6,219 nt of DNA from NORP240 sp942492445 (GTDB lineage: Bacteria > Pseudomonadota > Gammaproteobacteria > Pseudomonadales > Pseudohongiellaceae), in contig CALOEW010000057.1 of the NCBI GenBank assembly GCA_942492445.1, positions 1 to 6,219 of the forward strand, in the 5' to 3' direction. Below are positions 1 to 6,042 of this stretch, piece after piece. The notes beneath the pieces are model-generated. The model had not been told where the DNA came from. It made no database searches and was given only the letters and a program-made list of their open reading frames with translations. A program made the position numbers and the translations under genes. Positions within the stretch are counted from its first letter, which is position 1; every line of letters starts with the position of its first letter.

Positions 1-132
1 GTATGCATTAAACTCCGACCAGATATTCGCTACCCGCTCCCGGTTTGCATTAGGGAACCTCAGTCCGGTTGCCGCTATCATGCCTGCGACAGTAAAACCG
101 GAAAGAATATTTCGTTGTTGCAACCGGCTTAT
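1..132 (-). CDS. Possible 5' end of a hypothetical protein, runs off the window
   Basis: The minus-strand frame is open from about 132 to the window edge (44 codons). It reads like protein, for example SRLQQRNILSGFTVAG and then RFPNANRERVANIWSEFNAY. The first codon at 132-130 is ATA, and it overlaps the TAA stop of the upstream gene as ATAA. A G in the third position would give the classic coupled ATGA junction, so either the start was lost by one substitution or translation begins later. In-frame alternatives are TTG at 123-121 and ATG at 81-79. None has a visible Shine-Dalgarno sequence. The family is not recognised and no function is proposed. The position suggests it was the second gene of an operon with the membrane protein upstream. 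Confidence 0.3.
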   Translation of the reverse strand, partial: MSRLQQRNILSGFTVAGMIAATGLRFPNANRERVANIWSEFNAY

Positions 133-748
133 GACGACTTGAGTCGATTGAGATAGGCCTTGTACGCTGAATCAGCCAAGACCCTTGAAGCTCTCACCGA
201 GGCGAATATTTTGGCAATTGCATAGAGAACCAATAGCCCTATGGCCGACTCGATAAACGTTGCAGCGAATCGCTCGAAGCCATCAAACGATGTATTGGAA
301 CCGTTCATTGTCCATAATATCAACACGATAATCACCAGCGCTGCTGAGAATATTAACGTGGGAAACATGCTGGCACTCAAGCCCTTATCGTTTTTGTACA
401 GTTGATCTGTGCTTTTGTTGTAGGCTTGAATAAAGGTGCCCTCGGCGGCCCCGCCCTTCGTAAGTTTGAATAAAAGTCAGCCTCCTGACCCACGGTACAG
501 GGCACTAGAAAATTTTTCAATTCAATGGCATGATCCTTCCCCGCATCGTCGGTCAGAAAAATGTTCTGGTAATTGGTAATCTTGGTTTCAACCTTTCCGG
601 TTACCGGAGTATTGGTGGCGGCGCCACCGCTCACGCTGCCGGTAACCTCTGTCTCCGTTCGCGTATCCGTACTCTTGACAGAACCGGTACTGGCATAAAC
701 CGTATATTTTGCACCCAGGGCATTACCTTCAGTTACTTTTTCTGACAT
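129..748 (-). pseudogene. Small two-helix membrane protein, disrupted by one frameshift
   Basis: Two minus-strand frames join into one protein of about 206 residues. The first half begins MSEKVTEGNALGAKYTVYAS, is rich in Ser, Thr and Val (probably beta structure), and continues through YQNIFLTDDAGKDHAIEL and FLVPCTVGQEADFY. It then goes out of frame around 464-475. The other frame continues as FKLTKGGAAEGTFIQAYNKS and NDKGLSASMF, followed by two hydrophobic segments at repaired residues about 130-148 and 165-183, and ends KAYLNRLKSS. Restoring one missing base at the TTTTATTC run fuses them exactly (620 nt seen, 621 expected). The ATG at 748 is preferred over one 33 nt upstream because GGAG lies 8 nt before it. 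The family is not recognised. A soluble N-terminal domain followed by a helical hairpin suggests an inner-membrane-anchored protein. The frameshift could be real decay or a sequencing error. Confidence 0.7.
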
Positions 749-756
749 GGCTGTAT

Positions 757-760
757 CTCC
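757..760 (-). promoter_or_regulatory. Ribosome binding site deciding the start of the membrane protein
   Basis: On the minus strand GGAG is followed by an 8-nt spacer and ATG at 748-746. This favours MSEK as the N-terminus over the in-frame upstream ATG at 781-779, which lies inside a repeated motif. Confidence 0.55.
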
Positions 761-889
761 ATTTTTTATAGTGTTTTTCATTGCTGTCCCATATTTTTAG
801 AAAGTAGCAAGTACTGGATTTGAAATTCAGATAGCGTGCAGTTTTGTTTCCAGAGTTTTGAGGGGAGTCAGTTATTCGTGGTTTCGAGC

Positions 890-1038
890 GGCGTGGCCGG
901 CAGGGGTATACCTTGGGCTGCGGACCGCGCCCCTCAAGAGTGCCCTCACTCAGAAAAATGCCCTGTAAAGCGGTCATTTTTCCTCCCTCGGCGCTGGTCC
1001 TCTTATTGCAGCCCCAGGATACCCCTGCCGGCCACGCC
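890..1038. mobile_element. 149-bp near-palindromic insertion (MITE-like hairpin element)
   Basis: The outer arms at 890-921 and 1008-1038 are inverted repeats with only a few differences: GGCGTGGCCGGCAGGGGTAT at the left is mirrored by ATACCCCTGCCGGCCACGCC at the right. Inside, GGACCGCGCC (922-931) can pair imperfectly with GGCGCTGGTCC (990-1000). At the centre AAAAATG (954-960) pairs perfectly with CATTTTT (975-981). The whole element can therefore fold into one long hairpin. The homologous repeat at 5676-6042 lacks it and reads straight through (CTGTCAACCGTGGCC then GCTCGAA), so it appears inserted. On the minus strand it contains GGGAGG and then ATG at 977, opening a reading frame that runs out into flanking sequence; this is probably incidental. 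A non-autonomous transposable element is inferred from structure alone, and no transposase is present. Confidence 0.6.
954..981. other. Perfect 7-bp stem at the apex of the hairpin element
   Basis: AAAAATG and CATTTTT flank a 14-nt loop. The T run on the plus side makes it look terminator-like, but the stem is A/T only. It is more simply the apex of the larger fold. Confidence 0.4.
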
Positions 1039-1183
1039 TTGGCTAAGTGCAGAATTCCCCGTGCAGTGGCTTCGAATGCTCCGATTAACTCCCAACAGAG
1101 GAACTACCGATGAATACCGGCTTTTCCAACGAATTGCGCTTCTGGGTCTCCACAAGCCTTATATTCGAGCACTGAGCACCGGT

Positions 1184-1314
1184 CCAGGGGAGTCTGAGGA
1201 CGGAGCGATAAAAACGCAGCACTGGCCGACCGAGCAAGACCGTCCTCCAGGACTTGCGACCGAGAGAGGGAACCCCGGAGGGGTGTAAGCTGCGGAGGAT
1301 CAAGACTCCCCTGG
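1184..1314. other. Structured 131-bp segment with nested inverted repeats
   Basis: CCAGGGGAGTCT (1184-1195) is perfectly mirrored by AGACTCCCCTGG (1303-1314). Immediately inside, GAGGACGG (1196-1203) pairs with CCGTCCTC (1240-1247), and a small CCCC-GGA-GGGG stem lies at 1273-1283. The three stems are nested and compatible, giving a multi-branched fold like a structured RNA or a small non-autonomous mobile element. The segment sits directly outside the end of the left dispersed repeat and has no counterpart next to the right copy. Both strands contain short open frames, but they look like shadows of one another. No known RNA family is recognised. Confidence 0.4.
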
Positions 1315-1349
1315 AGCGGGTGCGATCCCGGAAAATTTATCGCACGCCA

Positions 1350-1469
1350 ATGTATTGTTGGTCGTGTAACAATCTCAAGTTCATGTCTTACAGGGATTAT
1401 GAATGCTGTAAGCACCCGGGTTCAGGCCACTGCAAGCCTTCCGGTCATGATATTGTGGGACAGCAATGA
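1350..1469 (+). CDS. Doubtful 39-aa cysteine-rich microORF
   Basis: An ATG at 1350 opens a 39-codon frame with five Cys and three His. It starts MYCWSCNNLKF, has ECCKHPGSGHCKPSGHD in the middle and ends IVGQQ. The CxxC pair followed by CC-x-H-x4-HC is reminiscent of small zinc-binding knuckles. The frame is open further upstream to 1254, so this could also be the tail of a lost larger gene. Its last codons coincide with the recurring TGGGACAGCAATGA motif, which argues for repeat-derived sequence. No ribosome binding site is evident. Confidence 0.2.
   Translation: MYCWSCNNLKFMSYRDYECCKHPGSGHCKPSGHDIVGQQ
1387..1412. other. Perfect 7-bp inverted repeat
   Basis: CTTACAG and CTGTAAG are separated by 12 nt. 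The stem lacks a following T run, so it is not a convincing terminator. It lies inside the cysteine-rich microORF. Confidence 0.3.
1456..1469 (+). repeat. Third, isolated copy of the TGGGACAGCAATGA motif
   Basis: This 14-bp string is identical to the ends of both dispersed repeat copies (minus strand 791-778 and plus strand 6026-6039). Here the clear similarity is limited to the motif and a base or two on either side. Confidence 0.6.
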
Positions 1470-1862
1470 GTGTTTTTCTTGAATTTGCCGATTAATGTGT
1501 TTGGCGTGTCGAGTTCTGTACCGAGCCTGTTTAACACATTTACGTTCAGCTGGTTTACTACAGAGGGACTATCGAGGGGTGGGTTTACAGGGACAGCAAG
1601 CCTGACGGCAACTGGAAACAGTGCTGTATTCGAAAAGACATTGCGTCTTGTCAACTTGTCAAAAAGAATACCCATTGCGGAGTTTTCTCGAGGGTCGGGT
1701 ACTGCTCCCGCAGAGCGTTGCCTGACTAAATCAGAGGTTCCCTAGCATAGTTCCCTCGAAAAGAAACGTTACCATAAAAACCCGTCCACGATGAAAAAAT
1801 CGGATCGGTCATTTACAGGGATGCCATCGACCCCCTGGGGAAGAATTTTTCTGCGTCCAACA
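1470..1862. other. About 390 bp without a recognised gene
   Basis: Open frames exist on both strands over about 1445-1745: a 91-codon plus frame starting with GTG at 1470 and a 76-codon minus frame starting at 1675. Neither resembles a family I recognise, neither has a good ribosome binding site, and they overlap each other. GAGGTTCCCTA at 1734-1744 resembles an insertion-sequence end, but no partner end or transposase is visible. Downstream of the oxygenase-like gene's stop (1862 to 1746 on the minus strand) I found no convincing rho-independent terminator. Confidence 0.4.
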
Positions 1863-3167
1863 TCAGCTGGGGCGGATGTCAAAGGCGATACAAATACGCT
1901 CCTCAGTTGAGGTGAATGGCACTGTACAGTGCCAGTAATAAGAGGGAAACGTTACCAGTTTTCCCGGTTCGGGCTGGACGTGATGAAAAACAACCGGGGA
2001 ACTTACTCCATAAACCTCTTCGGTTCTGCCGAATTCCAACCACCCGGATTTTGAATCTCCCTGTCTTACCTCGCCGGGCACCTGCAGGTAATAACAACCG
2101 CTCAGCCAGCCGACTGGGTGCACGTGCGGCTTCTGAAAACCACCATCGTTCAGGCGAACAATCCAGGATTCGACCTTGTAACGGTCAGGAATTGCCCGAC
2201 TGAACTGGAACTGGGGTAATTTTTTACATCTTTCCCGCATTGCTGCAGTGGCACTGTTGATAAGCTCATTCATGTGCGCCATCACCGGGGTTGGCAGAGC
2301 ACTGATTGACCTGCTCTGCAACCCGTTAAAGGTGGCCCGGTGCTCTGAGTCGGTCCACATTTCCGCGAACTGCTCGGTACAAGCAATTAATGCCGCATTG
2401 AACTGATGAAGAGTCGAATAATCGCCGGGCACCGTCACAAAGGTCTCCCGCAGAAGGGTGTCGGCTGCATAGAGTTCCAGGAGTGACTCTCGATCACCGG
2501 CGAGATTGAGCAATACCGCCAGCTGCGAAAGTGCCCTGGTGTTGCCAGCACTCAATTGCAGTATCTTGTCCAGCAGATCACGCGCTTCTTCCAGCCTCCT
2601 GTTCAACAGGTAGTGGTCCGCAAGCTGATTCATTACAGCGATGTTCTGCGGCTCGATAGTGAGGGCCTTGGTAAAAAACCCTGTTGCCTGATCGGCCTCA
2701 CCCTGACGCATGCATATTACCCCGAGCCTGAACACGATCTGTAGTTGTGGATTCTGCCGGTCCAGGGATTTTTCCAACAGGGACCTGGCTTCGTCTATCT
2801 TGCCTCGTTCGTACAGAACGTCCGCCAGGGTAAGGCGCAAGTCGTGGTCATTTCCTGCGTATCGTAACGCGGTCCTCAAATTTTCTTCCGCAGACTCCGG
2901 ATCTTCCAGTTTCAATTGTATGCTGGCCAGGTTCTTCAATATGTCCTGGTCATGGGGCGCCAGCTTTTTAGCGGCGTGGAGAATTTTGAGTGCCATGTTT
3001 GAGTGACCCATATCCCAGGCTATCAGCGCGGCATTATTCAACGCCAGGTAGTGGTCGGGTTGCAATTCCAAAACCTGGGAGTAGCAGGCCGAAGCACGTT
3101 GCAGATCTCCACTTTTTTGATGGCGCAACCCCTGATTGAAAAAATCATCGGCTGAGTTTTCTGACAC
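1863..3167 (-). CDS. TPR-repeat protein with putative 2OG-Fe(II) oxygenase C-terminal domain
   Basis: This is the one clearly intact gene, 434 residues from a GTG start. Residues about 5-230 are tetratricopeptide repeats, seen in stretches such as GLRHQKSGDLQRASACYSQV, DVLYERGKIDEARSLLEKSL and GEADQATGFFTKALTIEPQN. After a linker, residues about 325-434 resemble the putative 2OG-Fe(II) oxygenase family: the HVHPVGWLSGCYYLQVP motif has His348 and His350, FPSYYWHCTVPF has His413, and ERICIAFDIRP has Arg424. These are the expected positions for iron-binding histidines and the 2-oxoglutarate-binding arginine; the third iron ligand could not be placed. No signal peptide is seen, so a cytoplasmic location is likely. 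The substrate is unknown. GTG at 3167 is chosen because GGGGGA lies 7-12 nt upstream; an in-frame TTG at 3188 lacks such a site. The gene is divergent from a decayed TonB receptor. Confidence 0.85.
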   Translation of the reverse strand: MSENSADDFFNQGLRHQKSGDLQRASACYSQVLELQPDHYLALNNAALIAWDMGHSNMALKILHAAKKLAPHDQDILKNLASIQLKLEDPESAEENLRTALRYAGNDHDLRLTLADVLYERGKIDEARSLLEKSLDRQNPQLQIVFRLGVICMRQGEADQATGFFTKALTIEPQNIAVMNQLADHYLLNRRLEEARDLLDKILQLSAGNTRALSQLAVLLNLAGDRESLLELYAADTLLRETFVTVPGDYSTLHQFNAALIACTEQFAEMWTDSEHRATFNGLQSRSISALPTPVMAHMNELINSATAAMRERCKKLPQFQFSRAIPDRYKVESWIVRLNDGGFQKPHVHPVGWLSGCYYLQVPGEVRQGDSKSGWLEFGRTEEVYGVSSPVVFHHVQPEPGKLVTFPSYYWHCTVPFTSTEERICIAFDIRPS

Positions 3168-3362
3168 TGGGTCTTCCCCCGGCTTCAATAGATCAAGGAA
3201 CCACTGATTAATTCTGGCACCGCTCCGTCCATCATTAATCCAAGGATTCCCCAGGCTATCCCTGGCTATGGCGAATGTCCAGCCCGCGAAAGCCTGTCGT
3301 GGTGCTGGCCTGAATCACCGTGCCGGCCTGAGCGCCAGGCAGCGACAGTCCCCACCGGATCT

Positions 3363-3392
3363 ATACAATTTGTCACAGATTCTCAGGGTCAA
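3363..3392 (-). promoter_or_regulatory. Weak promoter candidate for the oxygenase-like gene
   Basis: On the minus strand TTGACC (3392-3387) is followed after 18 nt by TTGTAT (3368-3363). The -35 match is good, the -10 match is poor, and the 5' leader would be about 190 nt. Confidence 0.2.
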
Positions 3393-3412
3393 GCTGTGTA
3401 CAATCAGCGAGA

Positions 3413-3442
3413 TTGAACTCCCGTTCATTGAGCGGATATTTT
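3413..3442 (+). promoter_or_regulatory. Weak promoter candidate for the TonB receptor
   Basis: TTGAAC (3413-3418) is followed after 18 nt by TATTTT (3437-3442), about 100 nt before the receptor's ATG. Both hexamers are imperfect. Confidence 0.25.
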
Positions 3443-3543
3443 CAGATTTCGTGTGTCAGGCCTCTTTGAGTACGAATGCGCGGTGATTTTTTTCGGGAAC
3501 CACCTGATCAGGAAACCCTTCAGTGGTTCTCTGTGAGTACAGC

Positions 3544-5667
3544 ATGGCCCAGGGAAGGATTCCATCTCTTTGTAAATACAGTTGTCTGTCCCTGCTCTTA
3601 CTTGGCAGCAATCCGCTTTTCGCTGAAACAGTTTCCCCGGAATCCGACGATTCAACAGTTGTCTACCCTGCCGATTTTTTTACCGAGTATTCTCAATCTC
3701 GGTCAACATGATCGACCGGATTCCCGGGTTGAGTCTGAGCATGGGAGGCTCAAACGGGCGCAATGGAAGCCGGCGGGGCTGGGCTCCGGTGCCGGTGAAA
3801 TTCTGATAAACGGTCAGCGCATTGCCGGCAAAGGCCCCAAGCGAAGGTCGCAGCCAGCTCAGCCGGATTACAGCGGACCAGGTCAACTATATCGAGATTA
3901 TCCGTGGCACCTCCGGAGATGAATGTTCAGGTGAACTGGCGAAATCGTATCGTGCTCATTGAGTCGATTCGCTCGTGCTGATGATGCCGGGCCGACGGCA
4001 CCTCGACCTGGCGGCTGGATCTTTGCGGTCTGAAGGTGTTATCTGCTACCTCGCCTTCCGTTTGGATCCCCATTGTGCCTTTGTGAGCGAAGAGAGCCTT
4101 TCCAGAATGCAGCCCCTCATCGGCTGGCATGCTGGTAAGAAGATGCCGAGAGAACGCCGTACGAAGCTCCACTTTTGGGGTTTCCAGTTCCCCCATCGGT
4201 TGGCGGACCATCGCGCCACGGTTCCCTTCGAACGCAGCGGGCGCTTAGGCCTCTGCCGGCAATGCCCGGTCCCCATGGCGACGTATCGGCGGCTTCGGCA
4301 GAGGCGGTGGCGCCTGCGCCTGCAAAATGGACGTCTCATGTGCGGTTGGCGGGACAACTAGGAGATCGAAAACAACTAGGAATGCCATCTGGACGGCGGT
4401 GGCTGTAACCATTGGACATGTGTTCGTCAGTGACCACCGACCTGGCCCGTGCTTTCGAGCGCTTCGAAGTGCAGTCGGATAACCGCAGGAAGACCCTGTA
4501 TCTTACTGGCATTCAATCAGGACCGGGAACGCATAGTACGTACTTCGTATCGATGGGACCTGAGTTAACACAGGGCCTTGAGCTAGGTCTGGAAAAGGCT
4601 CAGACACTGCGTGACAACAACCTGCGCCAGGGTCTGCGCATGGCGGGACGACGGATCCACTTTACGGTGGCCTGGTACCCGTTCCGGTGACCAATGCCCG
4701 CAGCACGGTAGAGGAACTCCGTTACGAAAGCTTTGCCGTTCACAACTGGCAATTCAGCGACCGCATGTCACTGGAAAGCTCCCTTGTACGAGGCGTCGGT
4801 CATTGAACAAACCGGCGATGTCGCCAACCAGCGGGATTTCAACTACGTTCGCCCCAAGCTGGATTACCGTTTCGACATTACCAACGGGCTGCAGTTTCGC
4901 GCGACTGCCGAGCGGATCGTCTCGCAGTTGAGTTTCTCCGATTTCAGTGCCAGCGTGGACAATTCCAGACTGCGATCAGAACACCCAGGCCCGGTAATCC
5001 GGAAATAGAGCCTGAACAATCCTGGGATTATCGAGTCAATCTGGAGTACCGGCTGCCCAACGACTTTGGCGTCATCAGTTCATGCTTTCTTTACCGTGAT
5101 TTCGATGAGGTCCTTGACCGGATTGACGTCTCACCCAATGACCAGGAACTGGCTTCTGCCCGTGGCAACATCGGCGACGGCTGGCGCTGGCGCTACAACA
5201 TCGACACCAGTGCCCGGCTCGGTTTTATCGGACTGCCCAATGCACTCCTTGCGGTGTCCGCCAGCATGGGAGACTCGGAGGTTACCGATCCCTTTCTGGG
5301 AATCCACCGGCGTATTTTACATGAATTACCGTTCATTCAATCGGATGAGCTTTCGCCACGACATGACCCGCATCAACCTGAGTTATGGCTTCGACCTGAG
5401 CCTGCCGGAAAATGACGGCAGCGGACAGACCCAGATCGACATCTTCGACTCCGAGACTCTTTACCAGGACCCCAACCTGAACCTGTTTGTCGAGAAAATA
5501 GCCTTTGACGACACTACCTTCGGTTTCGCTGTCCAGAATGCCCGGAACGGTCACAACTGTAGCAAGCGTACCCGCTTCGACGGTGCCACAGAAAATGGCG
5601 TCGTGGAGGAGCGTGAGGCTTTCTCTTCGGCACCGGCCCCCGATATGGGCTGAAAGTCCGACATTGA
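3544..5667 (+). pseudogene. TonB-dependent outer-membrane receptor, full length but multiply frameshifted
   Basis: Reading across all three plus frames recovers a nearly complete TonB-dependent receptor. The ATG at 3544 starts a signal peptide (MAQGRIPSLCKYSCLSLLLL, cleavage probably after NPLFA). The plug domain follows as VVYPADFFTEYS, SVNMIDRIPGLSLSMGG, LGSGAGEILINGQRIAGKGP and LSRITADQVNYIEIIRGTSG, in three different frames. After a poorly recognisable stretch at about 3960-4400, beta-barrel segments return: FERFEVQSDNRRKTLYL, QDRERIVRTSYRWDLS, LTQGLELGLEKAQTLRDNNL, PVTNARSTVEELRYESFAVH, EASVIEQTGDV, GNPEIEPEQSWDYRVNLEYR and FVEKIAFDDTTFGFAVQNA. The end is GTGPRYGLKVRH plus a stop at 5665-5667. 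At least nine frame changes are needed, and RDN-TAG-EI at about 4350-4366 looks like a Trp codon turned amber. The span of about 2.1 kb equals an intact relative of about 700 residues, so decay was by small lesions, not insertion. No functional receptor can be made. Confidence 0.85.
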
Positions 5668-5675
5668 TTCTAAGA

Positions 5676-6042
5676 ACCAGTGCTCAGTGTCAGAATTCAA
5701 AGCTTGTAAACCAGTAGGTCTATGGTTGAAGACACCACAATCGGTTCTGCCTTGCCTCATTCAAAAATTGATTGCGGGGCTCGAGGTCACTGCTGAAAAA
5801 ATTCTGCACTGTCAACCGTGGCCGCTCGAAGCCACCAATAACTGAAAACCCTTCAAACGCTGGCAACAAAACTGCCCACTGACCGATATTCTACCTTCAG
5901 GACTCGCACAATATTCACCTTAAAAAGTTTGGGCACCCCGCATTTCAACGGTTCCAACGGCAGGTCATATTGGGCCCAAATAAGCCCTTTCCTGTTTCCG
6001 GCAAAATGGGTATTTCTGGAAAATGTGGGACAGCAATGAAAA
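5676..6042 (+). repeat. Right copy of the dispersed repeat (plus orientation, without the hairpin insertion)
   Basis: This is the inverted partner of 775-1182. It starts just after the receptor's stop and keeps a recognisable conceptual peptide in an open but startless frame from 5654 to 5845: QCSVSEFKAC, then KLIAGLEVTAEKILHCQPWP, then LEATNN and a stop. The left copy keeps the same elements as CSVLEYKAC, ELIGAFEATARGILH and LETTNN. The 3' end reads YFWKMWDSNEK here and YFLKIWDSNEK on the left. The join between PWP and LEATNN is where the left copy carries the 149-bp hairpin. It is probably a fossil coding or mobile sequence of unknown family. Confidence 0.65.

Larger units (their letters stand above)
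775..1182 (-). repeat. Left copy of a degenerate dispersed repeat (minus orientation)
   Basis: Read on the minus strand, this segment matches the plus strand at 5676-6042 in several collinear blocks. Near 1182 the shared string is GTGCTCAGTG followed by GCTTGT. Near 1040-1083 the conceptual peptide ELIGAFEATARGILH matches KLIAGLEVTAEKILH in the right copy. Positions 838-892 match 5821-5875 without gaps, 46 of 55 bases by hand count. The end at 775-791 shares a 17-bp string with 6026-6042. Relative to the right copy it has a 149-bp insertion (890-1038) and lacks about 100 bp between the last two blocks. Peptide-level similarity suggests the repeat derives from an old coding sequence, but stop codons interrupt it and it cannot encode an intact protein now. 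Its family is not identified. Confidence 0.7.
3168..3543. promoter_or_regulatory. Divergent intergenic region between oxygenase-like gene and receptor
   Basis: This stretch of about 375 bp separates two divergently oriented genes and should contain both promoters. A partly symmetric GCTGTGTACAATCAGC at 3393-3408 lies between the two promoter candidates and could be an operator. That is a guess from position and partial dyad symmetry only. The minus-strand frame of the oxygenase-like gene stays open upstream to 3314 but has no good start there. Confidence 0.4.

Noticed and set aside
729..977. 82-codon minus-strand frame starting in the hairpin element with a good GGGAGG site
   Set aside because: The start lies in the inserted element, the middle in the degenerate repeat and the end overlaps the membrane protein gene in another frame, so it is a chance composite.
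836..1288. 150-codon plus-strand open frame
   Set aside because: It runs straight through the hairpin insertion and out into two other structured segments, has a composition driven by the palindrome, and has no recognisable family.
1800..1862. Terminator after the oxygenase-like gene
   Set aside because: T runs are present on the minus strand, but no stable GC-rich stem directly precedes them.
1916..3006. Plus-strand frames opposite the TPR/oxygenase-like gene
   Set aside because: They are shadows of the intact minus-strand gene, which has recognisable domains over its whole length.
3927..4361. Arginine- and glutamine-rich frames on both strands that could be read as an inserted gene, and a CTCATGTGCGGTT string suggesting a group II intron end
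   Set aside because: The total receptor span already equals an intact gene, leaving no room for an insertion, and no domain V hairpin or intron-encoded protein is present.
5333..5760. Overlapping minus- and plus-strand frames at the receptor's 3' end
   Set aside because: The receptor's C-terminal sequence is recognisable in frame 2 and then frame 1 here; the others are shadows.
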